DNA of 64,000 nucleotides, taken from the NCBI RefSeq assembly GCF_004016505.1, contig NZ_SACR01000002.1:124001-188000 (forward strand). The letters are read 5' to 3'. Made by a program: the position numbers and the translations under genes. Positions 21,394 through 31,441 of the stretch are shown piece by piece. The DNA is from Rubrivivax rivuli (GTDB lineage Bacteria > Pseudomonadota > Gammaproteobacteria > Burkholderiales > Burkholderiaceae_C). The stretch's first letter is position 1; each line of letters starts with the position of its first letter. Under the pieces are notes generated by a model. It was not told where the DNA came from. It saw nothing but the letters and a program-made list of their open reading frames with translations, and did no database searches.

Positions 21394-23381
21394 ACGTCCA
21401 CCTCGACCTCGTCGCCGCGCAGCTCCATCAGGTCGCGCCGCGCCTGCGCTTCGCCCTTGCCCATCAGCTTGCCCAGCAGCGTGCCAGTGGCATCGAACCC
21501 GCGGTCCAGCCAGCTCACGGGCAGCAGCCGGCGCGTTTCGGGGTTGAGCGTGGTTTCCCACAGCTGCTCGGCGTTCATCTCGCCCAGGCCCTTGAAGCGG
21601 CTGATGCTCCAGCTGCCTTCCTTGGCGCCTTCCTTGCGCAGCTTGTCGAGCGCGGCTTCGAGTTCGCCTTCGTCCAGTGCGTACAGCTTGGCGGCCGGGC
21701 GCTTGCCGCGCGCCGGGGCGTCGATGCGGTACAGCGGCGGCCGCGCGATGTAGACATGGCCGCGCTCCACCAGCTTCGGGAAGTGGCGGAAGAAGAGCGT
21801 GAGCAGCAGCACCTGGATGTGCGAGCCGTCGACATCGGCGTCGCTCAGGATGCAGACCTTGCCGTAGCGCAGGCCGCTGAAATCGGGTTCGTCGTTGGGG
21901 CCGTGCGGGTCCACGCCCACGGCCACGGCGATGTCGTGGATCTCGGTGTTGCCGAAGAGCCGGTCGCGGTCGACCTCCCAGGTGTTGAGCACCTTGCCGC
22001 GCAAGGGCAGCACGGCCTGGGTTTCCTTGTTTCGGCCCATCTTGGCGCTGCCACCGGCGCTGTCGCCCTCGACGAGAAACACCTCGTTGAACAGCAGGTC
22101 GCGGCTTTCGCAATCGGTCAGCTTGCCCGGCAGCACGGCCACACCACTGCCCTTGCGCTTTTCCACCTTCTGCGAGGCCCGCTGGCGCGTCTGCGCCTGG
22201 CGGATGACGAGCTCGGCCAGCTTCTTGCCGAGATCCACGTGCTGGTTCAGCCACAGCTCCAGCGCCGGCTTCACGTAGGCCGACACCAGGCGCAACGCGT
22301 CACGGCTGTTCAGGCGCTCCTTGATCTGGCCCTGGAACTGCGGGTCCAGCACCTTGGCGCTCAGCACGAAGCTGGCGCGCGAGAACACGTCTTCCGGCAT
22401 CAGCTTCACGCCCTTGGGCAGCAGGCTGTGCAGGTCGATGAAACCCTTGATGGCGCCGAAGAGGCCGTCCTTTAAGCCACTTTCGTGCGTGCCGCCGGCC
22501 ACCGTGGGGATGAGGTTGACGTAGCTCTCGCGCAGCAGCGTGCCTTCGTCGGTGAAAGCCACACACCAGGCAGCGCCCTCGCCTTCGGCGAAGTTCTCGC
22601 TTTCGCTGGCGCTGGCGTACTGCGCACCTTCGAACAGCGGGATCAGCGGGTCGGCCACCAGGCTCTGCTGCAAGTAGTCGCGCAGGCCGGCGGCGTACTT
22701 CCAGGTGGTGACTTCCGGGTCTTTCTGGCCCGCCTTCTCCACCGTCAGCGTCACCGTCACGCCGGGCATCAGCACGGCCTTGCTGCGCAGCAGGTGCAGC
22801 AGCTCGGCCCGCGGCAGATCGGCGCTCTCGAAGTACTTGGCATCGGGCCACACGCGCACGGTGGTGCCGTGTTTGCGGTCACCCGCACTGGCCTTGCGCA
22901 GCACCAGCGGTTCGATCACATCGCCACCGTTGCCAAAGCACAGCGCGGCCACCTGGCCTTCGCGCCACACCGTCACCTGCAGGCGTTTGGCCAGCGCGTT
23001 GGTCACGCTCACACCCACGCCGTGCAGGCCGCCGCTGAAGCTGTAGGCGCCGCCGGCGCCCTTGTCGAACTTGCCGCCGGCATGCAGGCGTGTGTAGACG
23101 ATCTCGATCACCGGCACCTGTTCTTCCGGGTGCAGGCCGAAGGGGATGCCGCGGCCGTCGTCTTCCACGCTGATGCTGCCGTCGGCATGCAGCGTCACGC
23201 CGATGCGGCTGCCATGGCCGGCCAGGGCTTCGTCGGCGGCGTTGTCGATGACCTCCTGGATGATGTGCAGGGGGTTGTCGGTGCGCGTGTACATGCCCGG
23301 CCGCTGCTTGACGGGCTCCAGGCCCTTGAGCACGCGGATCGAGGCTTCGCCGTAACTGTTGTTCTGCTTGATGGAAGGCAT
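21390..23381 (-). CDS. parE: DNA topoisomerase IV subunit B
   Basis: A 663-residue ParE, the ATPase subunit of topoisomerase IV. The GHKL ATPase has DNAADEALAGHGS and DDGRGIPFGLH; the Toprim domain has EGDSAGGSAKMGRN and DADVDGSHIQ. The ATG lies seven bases from a TAAAAT box with no ribosome binding site between, so the message is probably leaderless. It heads the run parE - SDR - GNAT. Confidence 0.96.
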   Translation of the reverse strand: MPSIKQNNSYGEASIRVLKGLEPVKQRPGMYTRTDNPLHIIQEVIDNAADEALAGHGSRIGVTLHADGSISVEDDGRGIPFGLHPEEQVPVIEIVYTRLHAGGKFDKGAGGAYSFSGGLHGVGVSVTNALAKRLQVTVWREGQVAALCFGNGGDVIEPLVLRKASAGDRKHGTTVRVWPDAKYFESADLPRAELLHLLRSKAVLMPGVTVTLTVEKAGQKDPEVTTWKYAAGLRDYLQQSLVADPLIPLFEGAQYASASESENFAEGEGAAWCVAFTDEGTLLRESYVNLIPTVAGGTHESGLKDGLFGAIKGFIDLHSLLPKGVKLMPEDVFSRASFVLSAKVLDPQFQGQIKERLNSRDALRLVSAYVKPALELWLNQHVDLGKKLAELVIRQAQTRQRASQKVEKRKGSGVAVLPGKLTDCESRDLLFNEVFLVEGDSAGGSAKMGRNKETQAVLPLRGKVLNTWEVDRDRLFGNTEIHDIAVAVGVDPHGPNDEPDFSGLRYGKVCILSDADVDGSHIQVLLLTLFFRHFPKLVERGHVYIARPPLYRIDAPARGKRPAAKLYALDEGELEAALDKLRKEGAKEGSWSISRFKGLGEMNAEQLWETTLNPETRRLLPVSWLDRGFDATGTLLGKLMGKGEAQARRDLMELRGDEVEVDV

Positions 23382-23388
23382 GGGCCCG

Positions 23389-23394
23389 ATTTTA
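23389..23394 (-). promoter_or_regulatory. -10 box of a probable leaderless parE promoter
   Basis: TAAAAT on the minus strand. A start site seven bases downstream falls at the parE ATG. No purine-rich ribosome binding site fits between. The -35 region is poor (GGCTTC at about 17 bp spacing). Confidence 0.5.
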
Positions 23395-23438
23395 GGTGGG
23401 GCCCTGACGCGGAAGCCGTGGCCGAGGCCGCGCCCGGC

Positions 23439-24695
23439 TTACTGCCGGTAGCGCGACATCGCCAGCCCGCTGACGTCGATCTCGGGCTGCTTGCCGCTCA
23501 CCAGATCGGCGATCACGCGGCCGGTACCGGCCGCCATGGTCCAGCCCAGCGTGCCGTGGCCGGTGGCCAGCAGCAAGTTCTGCACCGGCGTGGGGCCGAC
23601 GATGGGCGTGCCATCGGGCGTCATGGGGCGCAGGCCGCACCAGAAGCTGGCCTTGCTGACATCGCCGCCGCGAGGGAAGAGGTCGCTCACCACGTGGTTC
23701 AGCGTGGCGCGGCGGCCTTCGCGCAGGTTCAGGCTGTAGCCGGCCAGTTCGGCCGTGCCGCCCACACGGATGCGGTCGCCCAGGCGTGTGACGGCCACCT
23801 TGTGCGTCTCGTCCATGATGGTGCTCTCGGGCGCGTACTGCGCGTCGGTGATGGGCACCGTGATGCTGTAGCCCTTGACCGGGTAGACGGGGATTCGGAG
23901 GCCCACCGGCTCCAGCAACTGGGGGCTGAAGCTGCCCAGGGCCAGCACCACCTTGTCGGCCTGCAGCAGGCCGGCGTCGGTGTGCACGCCGGTGATGGCG
24001 CCGCCGCCCACCTGCAACGCCTGGATGCGCGTGTTCCAGCGGAACTTCACACCGAGCGCCGCGGCCATCTCGGCCAGGCGGTTGGTGAAAAGGTGGCAGT
24101 CGCCGGTTTCGTCGTTGGGCAGGCGCAGTGCGCCGACGAACTTCTCCTGCGTGAGCTTGAGCGCAGGCTCCACGGCGCAGAAGCCGGCACGGTCGAGCAC
24201 CTCGAAGGGCACGCCGTACTGCTTGAGCACGGCCACGTCGCCGCCGATGCTGTCGAGTTGCTTCTGGGTGCGGAAGAGCTGCAGCGTGCCTTGCGCGCGG
24301 TCGTCGTAGGCGATACCGGTCTCGGCGCGCAGCGCTTTCAGGCAATCGCGGCTGTACTCGGCAATCGGCACCATGCGGCTCTTGTTCAGCGCATAGGCCT
24401 TCTCGGTGCAGTTGGCCAGCATCTGCGCGCCCCAGCGCCACATGGCAGGGTCGAGCAGCGGCCAGATCACCAGCGGGCTGTGCTGCATCAGCATCCACTT
24501 GATGGCCTTGATGGGCACGCCCGGGCCCGCCCAAGGCGCGCTGTAGCCGGGGCTCACCTCGCCGGCGTTGCCGAAGCTCGTCTCCAGCGCGGCGCCGCTC
24601 TGGCGGTCGACCAGTTCCACCTCGTGGCCGGCTTTCGCCAGATAGTAGGCCGTCGAGACCCCGATCACACCGCCACCCAGCACCAGCACCTTCAT
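23439..24695 (-). CDS. dadA: D-amino acid dehydrogenase
   Basis: A 418-residue FAD enzyme that oxidatively deaminates D-amino acids, passing electrons to the respiratory chain. The N-terminal dinucleotide motif is [27 protein letters not shown]; the DadA-typical [14 protein letters not shown] and [10 protein letters not shown] and the C-terminal [16 protein letters not shown] are present. I take the ATG at 24695 (GGAGGT four bases upstream) over the adjacent GTG. No racemase (dadX) is next to it. It diverges from the MFS gene. Confidence 0.92.
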   Translation of the reverse strand: MKVLVLGGGVIGVSTAYYLAKAGHEVELVDRQSGAALETSFGNAGEVSPGYSAPWAGPGVPIKAIKWMLMQHSPLVIWPLLDPAMWRWGAQMLANCTEKAYALNKSRMVPIAEYSRDCLKALRAETGIAYDDRAQGTLQLFRTQKQLDSIGGDVAVLKQYGVPFEVLDRAGFCAVEPALKLTQEKFVGALRLPNDETGDCHLFTNRLAEMAAALGVKFRWNTRIQALQVGGGAITGVHTDAGLLQADKVVLALGSFSPQLLEPVGLRIPVYPVKGYSITVPITDAQYAPESTIMDETHKVAVTRLGDRIRVGGTAELAGYSLNLREGRRATLNHVVSDLFPRGGDVSKASFWCGLRPMTPDGTPIVGPTPVQNLLLATGHGTLGWTMAAGTGRVIADLVSGKQPEIDVSGLAMSRYRQ

Positions 24696-24772
24696 CACGA
24701 CCTCCGGAAAGTGGTGTCACTCTAGCCAGCCCGGCGCCGACGACTTGCAGCGTTTTCCGAGACAATGCCCGA

Positions 24773-26020
24773 ATGAATGCAGCTTCCGCGCCAGACCGGG
24801 CGACACATATGCCGTCGCCCACGCTGTCGATGAAGCAAGTGCTCATCTGCGGCGCCTTGATCGTCACGCTGAGCATGGGCATCCGCCACGGCTTCGGCCT
24901 GTGGCTGCAGCCCATTACCATGGAGCGCGGCTGGTCGCGCGAGACCTTCGCCTTCGCGCTGGCCATCCAGAACCTGGCCTGGGGCCTGGCCGGGCCGATT
25001 GCCGGCGGCTTGGCCGACCGCTTCGGCGCCTTCCGGGTGCTGGTGGTGGGCGCTGTGCTCTACGCGCTGGGGCTGGTGTTCATGGGCCTGGCCAGCAGCG
25101 GCCTGGCCTTCATGGGCGGTGCGGGCATCGTGTTGGGGCTGGCGCAGAGCGGCACCACCTACGCGGTGGTTTACGGCGTGATCGCGCGCCAGGTCGCGCC
25201 TGAGAAACGCTCGTGGGCCATGGGCATCACGGCAGCGGCGGGCAGCTTCGGCCAGTTCCTGATGGTGCCGGTGGAAAACGGGCTCATCGGCGGGCTGGGC
25301 TGGCAGAACGCGCTCTTTGTGCTGGCCTGCATGGCGCTGATCATCGCGCCGCTGGCTCTCGGCATGCGCGAGCCGCCCAAGGCGGCCAGCAGCGGCCCCA
25401 AGCAGAGCGTGGCCGCGGCGCTGCGCGAGGCCTTCACCACGCCCAGCTTCGGCCTCTTGATGGCGGGCTACTTCGTCTGCGGCTTCCAGGTGGTGTTCAT
25501 CGGCGTGCACATGCCCAGCTACCTGAAGGACCAGGGCCTCAGCCCCGAGGTGGCCACCGGGGCGCTGGCCCTCATCGGCCTGTTCAACGTGTTCGGCACC
25601 TATGCCGCCGGCAGCCTGGGGCAGCGCCTGCCCAAGCGCTACATCCTCAGCGCCATCTACGCGCTGCGCTCGGTGGCCATCGTGGCCTTCCTGCTGGCAC
25701 CGCTGACGCCCACCAGCGTCTACATCTTCGCCGCGGTGATGGGCTTCCTCTGGCTCAGCACTGTGCCGCCCACCAACGCCATCGTCGCGCAGATCTTCGG
25801 CGTGCAATACATGAGCATGCTGGGCGGCTTCGTCTTCCTCAGCCACCAGGTGGGCAGCTTCCTGGGCGTGTGGCTGGGCGGCAAGCTCTTCGATGCCACC
25901 GGCAGCTACGACGTGGTGTGGTGGATCGCCGTCGGCCTGGGGGTGTTTGCTGCGCTGGTGAACCTGCCGGTGCGCGAGGTGGCCCTGGTGCGCGGCGGCC
26001 CGGTGCCCAAGGCCGCCTGA
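24773..26020 (+). CDS. MFS transporter
   Basis: A 415-residue, 12-helix major facilitator of the monocarboxylate/oxalate-formate type (opening MGIRHGFGLWLQPITMERGWSRETF; GGLADRFGAFR between helices 2 and 3; the duplicated half has GSLGQRLPKRYIL). The substrate is not deducible; organic anions are typical for this group. It is divergently transcribed from dadA, with a 77-bp gap, and is followed five bases later by the small membrane-peptide gene. Confidence 0.9.
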   Translation: MNAASAPDRATHMPSPTLSMKQVLICGALIVTLSMGIRHGFGLWLQPITMERGWSRETFAFALAIQNLAWGLAGPIAGGLADRFGAFRVLVVGAVLYALGLVFMGLASSGLAFMGGAGIVLGLAQSGTTYAVVYGVIARQVAPEKRSWAMGITAAAGSFGQFLMVPVENGLIGGLGWQNALFVLACMALIIAPLALGMREPPKAASSGPKQSVAAALREAFTTPSFGLLMAGYFVCGFQVVFIGVHMPSYLKDQGLSPEVATGALALIGLFNVFGTYAAGSLGQRLPKRYILSAIYALRSVAIVAFLLAPLTPTSVYIFAAVMGFLWLSTVPPTNAIVAQIFGVQYMSMLGGFVFLSHQVGSFLGVWLGGKLFDATGSYDVVWWIAVGLGVFAALVNLPVREVALVRGGPVPKAA

Positions 26021-26025
26021 GTGTC

Positions 26026-26154
26026 ATGAAACGACGCGCCCTGCCCCTGTTGATGGCCGCCCTGGCTGCGGCCGTTCTGGCGGCCGTCTTCATGGCCTAC
26101 CTGAACCCGCACACGGTGGTGGACCTCGCCAACCGCGTGTGGAGCTGCTTCTGA
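26026..26154 (+). CDS. 42-residue single-pass membrane peptide
   Basis: ATG at 26026 to TGA at 26152-26154, encoding a basic N-terminus (MKRR), one hydrophobic helix (LPLLMAALAAAVLAAVFMAYL) and a short tail ending WSCF. Its stop overlaps the ATG of the methyltransferase (TGATG), which supports translation. I recall similar tiny proteins beside this methyltransferase in related Burkholderiales; the function is unknown. Confidence 0.7.
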   Translation: MKRRALPLLMAALAAAVLAAVFMAYLNPHTVVDLANRVWSCF

Positions 26155-26735
26155 TGCAGCCTGCGGCGATGCACGGCCTGGGTGCGCCTTCGGCCTGGGT
26201 GCGGCGCTTCACGCCGCTGCTGCCCGCCGGCGCCACGGTGTTGGACGTGGCCTGCGGTGGCGGCCGCCACCTGCAGTGGCTGGCGTCACAAGGCCACCGC
26301 GTGATGGGCGTGGACCGCGACCCCACCGCGCTGGCGCTGGTGGCCCAGGCCCTGCCCGCGGCCGAGTTGCTGCAGGCCGATCTCGAAGGCGCCCCCTGGC
26401 CGCTGCCCGGCCGCCGCTTCGACGCCATCGTCGTCACCAACTACCTCTGGCGCCCGCTGTTCCCGGCACTGCTGGCTGCGCTGGCGCCCGGCGGCATCTA
26501 CCTGCACGAGACCTTCGCTGACGGCCACCAGCACATCGGCCGCCCCAGCCGGCCGGATTTCCTGCTGCAGCGCGGTGAACTGTTGCGGGTGTGTGCCGGT
26601 CTGCGTGTGGTCGCCTTCGAAGACGGCTTCGAAGCCCCGGCAGACCCCGCCGGCAGCGGCCGTTGCGTGCAGCGCATCGTGGCGGTGAACGAAACCGCGG
26701 CGGGCGGTATCGAAGCGCGCTGGCCCCTGGGGTAG
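26154..26735 (+). CDS. Class I SAM-dependent methyltransferase
   Basis: A 193-residue protein with the SAM-binding motif [16 protein letters not shown], acidic residue in GVDRDPTAL, and post-motif [19 protein letters not shown]. It lacks a substrate domain that would identify its target. Translation is coupled to the preceding 42-residue peptide by TGATG overlap. The weaker upstream GTG at 26139 is unnecessary. Confidence 0.88.
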   Translation: MQPAAMHGLGAPSAWVRRFTPLLPAGATVLDVACGGGRHLQWLASQGHRVMGVDRDPTALALVAQALPAAELLQADLEGAPWPLPGRRFDAIVVTNYLWRPLFPALLAALAPGGIYLHETFADGHQHIGRPSRPDFLLQRGELLRVCAGLRVVAFEDGFEAPADPAGSGRCVQRIVAVNETAAGGIEARWPLG

Positions 26736-26765
26736 GCGCGCAGCCGGCGCCCAGGCCCGGGCGGC

Positions 26766-26771
26766 TAAAAT
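26766..26771 (+). promoter_or_regulatory. -10 box of dapA-bamC
   Basis: TAAAAT 28 bases before the dapA ATG, giving a leader of about 22 bases. The leader has no clear ribosome binding site. Confidence 0.45.
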
Positions 26772-26799
26772 CCGCCGATTCACCTTGTCCCCCACCCGC

Positions 26800-27687
26800 A
26801 TGAACCCCATCCAAGGCAGCATCGTCGCGCTCGTGACCCCGATGCACGCGGACGGCGGCATCGACTTCGATGCCCTGCGCCGCCTCATCGACTGGCACAT
26901 CGCCGAGGGCACCGACTGCATCGGCGTGGTCGGCACCACCGGCGAATCGCCCACGGTGTCGATGGCCGAGAACTGCGAGGTCATCCGCGTGGCGGTGGAA
27001 CATGCCGCCGGGCGCGTGCCCATCATGGCCGGCACGGGTGCCAACTCCACGGCCGAGGCCATCGAGCTCACGCGCTTCGCCAAGCAGGTGGGCGCCGACT
27101 GCCACCTCTCGGTGGTGCCCTACTACAACAAGCCTTCGCAGGAAGGCATCTACCAGCACTTCAAGGCCATCAGCGAAGCGGTGGACCTGCCGCTGGTGCT
27201 TTACAACGTGCCCGGCCGCACCGTGGCCGACATGCAGCCCGAGACCACGCTGCGCCTGGCGGAACTGCCCGGCATCGTTGGCATCAAGGAAGCCACGGGC
27301 AACATCGAACGCGCCTGCCAGCTCATCAAGCACCGGCCTGAAGGATTCGCCGTCTACTCCGGCGACGACGGCACCGCGGTGGCGCTGATGCTGCTGGGCG
27401 GCGACGGCAACGTCAGCGTCACCGCCAACATCGCGCCGCGGCTGATGCACGAGTTGTGCAAGGCCGCCATTGCCGGCGACGTGGCCACCGCGCGTGAGAT
27501 CCACCTGCGCCTGCTGCCGCTGCACAAGCAACTGTTCTGCGAACCCAGCCCGGCGCCGGCCAAGTGGGCCCTGGCCCAACTGGGCCGCTGCGCGCCGCAC
27601 GTGCGGCTGCCCATCGTGCCGCTCACGGCGGCGGGCCAGGCGGCCGTCGGCCAGGCCCTGCGCGACGCCGGTGTGCACGCCGTCTGA
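26800..27687 (+). CDS. dapA: 4-hydroxy-tetrahydrodipicolinate synthase
   Basis: A 295-residue class I aldolase that condenses pyruvate with aspartate semialdehyde in lysine and diaminopimelate synthesis. The Schiff-base Lys is residue 163 (GIKEATGN) and the catalytic Tyr 135 (YNVPGRT); GTTGESPT is the pyruvate-binding loop. The ATG at 26800 is preferred over an upstream TTG. bamC follows after 76 bp, an order common in beta- and gamma-proteobacteria. Confidence 0.96.
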   Translation: MNPIQGSIVALVTPMHADGGIDFDALRRLIDWHIAEGTDCIGVVGTTGESPTVSMAENCEVIRVAVEHAAGRVPIMAGTGANSTAEAIELTRFAKQVGADCHLSVVPYYNKPSQEGIYQHFKAISEAVDLPLVLYNVPGRTVADMQPETTLRLAELPGIVGIKEATGNIERACQLIKHRPEGFAVYSGDDGTAVALMLLGGDGNVSVTANIAPRLMHELCKAAIAGDVATAREIHLRLLPLHKQLFCEPSPAPAKWALAQLGRCAPHVRLPIVPLTAAGQAAVGQALRDAGVHAV

Positions 27688-27763
27688 ACGGCGCCCGCCC
27701 TTTCCAACGCCACCCCATCCTTGCTGGCAGGGCCTGCACCAGGCCGCTGCGGAGACCTTGAAC

Positions 27764-28948
27764 GTGAAACCTGTTGCTCTTGCCCCGGCCCCTGCCGCCC
27801 ATCCGGCCCGCCCCCTGAGTGCCGTGGCCCTGGCCATCGTGGTGCTGGGCGCCACCGGCTGCACCACCGTGGGCGATGGCCTGTTTTCGAACGACAAGGT
27901 CGACTACCGCTCGACCGTCGTGAAGGCGCAGCCCCTCGAAGTGCCGCCCGACCTGACGCAGCTCTCTCGCGAATCGCGCTACCAGCCCCAGGGCGGCGTG
28001 GTCAGCGCTGCGGCGGCAGGCGGCACAGCGGCAGCCGTGCCGGCGGCGGGCATCGCGGCCCCGGCAACCGTCGCGCTCAACAACCTGGGCGAGATGCGCG
28101 TGGTGCGCGACGGCCAGCGCCGCTGGCTGGTCGTGCCGCAAACGCCCGAACAGCTGTGGCCGCGCCTGAAGACCTTCTGGCAGGAGCGCGGCTTCACGCT
28201 GGTTGAAGACAACGCGGCGGCCGGTGTCATGGAGACCAACTGGTCGGAAAACCGCGCCAAGCTGCCCAACGACATCATTCGCAACACCGTCGGCCGCCTG
28301 CTGGGCAACCTCTACGACACCGGCGAGCGCGACAGCTACCGCACGCGGCTGGAGCGCACGCCCAGCGGCACCGAGATCTATCTCAGCCACCGCGGTGTGG
28401 AAGAGGTCTTCACCACGCAGCAGCGTGACAGCGGCACCACCTGGCGCGCCCGGCCTTCAGACCCCGAGCTCGAAGCAGAGATGCTGAGCCGGCTGCTGGT
28501 GACGCTGGGCGCCGCCGAGCAGCCCGCGCGCAGCGCCGTGGCCGCGGCAACCGCCGCTTCGGCCGCTGCCCCGGCGGCGCCTGCGCCGCAGGCCGTGGTC
28601 GCGGCGCAGGCCACGTCGTTGAGCATCGCCGAGCCCTTCGACCGCGCGTGGCGCCGCCTGGGCGTGGCGCTGGACCGCAGCGGCTTCACCGTCGAAGACC
28701 GCGACCGCTCGGCCGGCATCTACTACGTGCGCTACGTCGACCCGAAGAGTGCCGGCAAGGAAGAGCCGGGCTTCTGGTCGCGCCTGTTCGGCAACGACAC
28801 CAACCCGCTGGCCGCCGTGCGCTACCGCGTCGTGCTCAAGAGCGCGGCCGGCGTGAGCGAAGTGACCGTCCAAAGTTCGGCTGGCAACCCTGAACTGGGT
28901 GCCAACGCCAAGGCCATCATCGCGCGCCTGGCCCAAGAGCTGAAGTGA
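27764..28948 (+). CDS. bamC: Outer membrane assembly lipoprotein BamC
   Basis: A 394-residue lipoprotein of the BAM complex that inserts outer-membrane barrels. The signal peptide ends in the lipobox GATGC; then comes the conserved BamC unstructured N-terminus (DYRS...PLEVPPDLTQL, which contacts BamD), and two helix-grip domains separated by an Ala/Pro-rich linker near residues 255-285. The GTG at 27764 is nine bases after GGAG; a TTG two codons earlier is possible. It is downstream of dapA. Confidence 0.9.
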   Translation: MKPVALAPAPAAHPARPLSAVALAIVVLGATGCTTVGDGLFSNDKVDYRSTVVKAQPLEVPPDLTQLSRESRYQPQGGVVSAAAAGGTAAAVPAAGIAAPATVALNNLGEMRVVRDGQRRWLVVPQTPEQLWPRLKTFWQERGFTLVEDNAAAGVMETNWSENRAKLPNDIIRNTVGRLLGNLYDTGERDSYRTRLERTPSGTEIYLSHRGVEEVFTTQQRDSGTTWRARPSDPELEAEMLSRLLVTLGAAEQPARSAVAAATAASAAAPAAPAPQAVVAAQATSLSIAEPFDRAWRRLGVALDRSGFTVEDRDRSAGIYYVRYVDPKSAGKEEPGFWSRLFGNDTNPLAAVRYRVVLKSAAGVSEVTVQSSAGNPELGANAKAIIARLAQELK

Positions 28949-28992
28949 GCCCCCGGGCTCGCTAGCGCTCGCCACCCCCCGAGGGGGCAGTC

Positions 28993-29023
28993 CGCCAGCG
29001 GCCCGGCAGAGCCGGTTCCGCGG
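28993..29023 (+). repeat. 31-nt intergenic repeat, copy 1
   Basis: Matches the reverse complement of 33273-33303 at 30 of 31 bases; the core is CGGCCCGGCAGAGCCGG. It lies between bamC and gltA, which converge. Confidence 0.7.
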
Positions 29024-29068
29024 CGGGAAGCTTGGTTGGGGCGCGGCCGTTGGGCAGCACCCGTCTCA

Positions 29069-30379
<1,311 letters not shown>

Positions 30380-30433
30380 GGGCTGGGCCTTTCTTCGGGT
30401 TCGGACAGCAGGGACGGATTCGGCAGGGTTCGT

Positions 30434-30715
30434 TCAGTGGCGCTGCACACGCATCAGCGCCAGCACCTCGTGCACCTCGGGGGTGTCGCAGGGCTCTTCT
30501 TTCAGATCGTGCGGCTGCTTGCGAGAGAGCAGCAGGTCGAGCAGGTCGTTGTCGGCCAGCGCCATCAGCGCCTGCAGACCTTCGGCTTGGCGCACGGTGA
30601 GCGTGGCTTCATGGCGCTCGAAGAAGCGCTGCACGAAGAGGTCGTTCTCCAGCAGGCCGCGGCGGCAGCGCCACTTCAGCTTGGAGAGCGAGCGTTCGTC
30701 GAGCAGCGCGTCCAT
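30434..30715 (-). CDS. sdhE: FAD assembly factor SdhE
   Basis: A 93-residue helical protein with the RGLLEND motif (KWRCRRGLLENDLFVQRF) that promotes covalent attachment of FAD to SdhA. It starts four bases after the sdhB stop and is placed directly behind the subunit genes it serves. Confidence 0.93.
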   Translation of the reverse strand: MDALLDERSLSKLKWRCRRGLLENDLFVQRFFERHEATLTVRQAEGLQALMALADNDLLDLLLSRKQPHDLKEEPCDTPEVHEVLALMRVQRH

Positions 30716-30719
30716 GGCA

Positions 30720-31424
30720 TCAGATGGCGCGACGGACCATCAACTCCTTGATCTTGCCGATGGCCTTGGTGGGGTTCAGACCCTTGGGGCAGACATCGAC
30801 GCAGTTCATGATGGTGTGGCAACGGAAGAGCCGGTACGGGTCTTCCAGGTTGTCCAGGCGGCCGGCCGTGTCTTGATCGCGGCTGTCGGCGATGAAGCGG
30901 TAGGCCTGCAGCAGGCCGGCGGGGCCGACGAACTTGTCGGGGTTCCACCAGAAGCTCGGGCAGCTGGTGCTGCAGCTGGCGCACAGGATGCACTCGTACA
31001 GGCCGTTGAGCTCGTCGCGCTCTTCCGGGCTCTGCAGGCGCTCCTTCTCGGGCGGCTGCGTCTCGTTCACCAGGTAAGGCTTGATGCTGTGGTACTGCTT
31101 GAAGAACAGCGTCATGTCCACGATCAGGTCGCGGATGACGGGCAGGCCCGGCAGCGGCTTGAGCACGATGGTGCCCGGCAGCGTGCGCATGTTGGTCAGG
31201 CAAGCGAGGCCGTTCTTGCCGTTGATGTTCATCGCGTCCGAACCGCACACGCCTTCGCGGCAGCTGCGGCGGAAGCTCAGCGTCGGGTCCACGGCCTTGA
31301 GCTTGTTCAGCGCGTCGAGCAGCATGCGCTCGTTGCCGTCGAGCTCCACCTGCAGGGTCTGCATGCGGGGCTTGGCGTCGGTGTCGGGGTCGTAGCGGTA
31401 GATCTGGAAGGTGCGTAGCGTCAT
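30720..31424 (-). CDS. sdhB: Succinate dehydrogenase iron-sulfur subunit
   Basis: A 234-residue electron-transfer subunit. Cysteines for [2Fe-2S] are in CREGVCGSDAMN...GLAC, and those for [4Fe-4S] and [3Fe-4S] in CILCASCSTSCP and CHTIMNCVDVCPKG. The ATG at 31424 gives the standard start TLRTFQIYRYDPD; the upstream extension has none. It is 17 bp downstream of sdhA. Confidence 0.96.
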   Translation of the reverse strand: MTLRTFQIYRYDPDTDAKPRMQTLQVELDGNERMLLDALNKLKAVDPTLSFRRSCREGVCGSDAMNINGKNGLACLTNMRTLPGTIVLKPLPGLPVIRDLIVDMTLFFKQYHSIKPYLVNETQPPEKERLQSPEERDELNGLYECILCASCSTSCPSFWWNPDKFVGPAGLLQAYRFIADSRDQDTAGRLDNLEDPYRLFRCHTIMNCVDVCPKGLNPTKAIGKIKELMVRRAI

Positions 31425-31441
31425 GGGGTACTGCTCCTGAC

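Noticed and set aside
26139..26735. Upstream GTG start for the methyltransferase
   Set aside because: It would overlap the coding end of the 42-residue peptide, while the TGATG coupling start at 26154 fits the fold.
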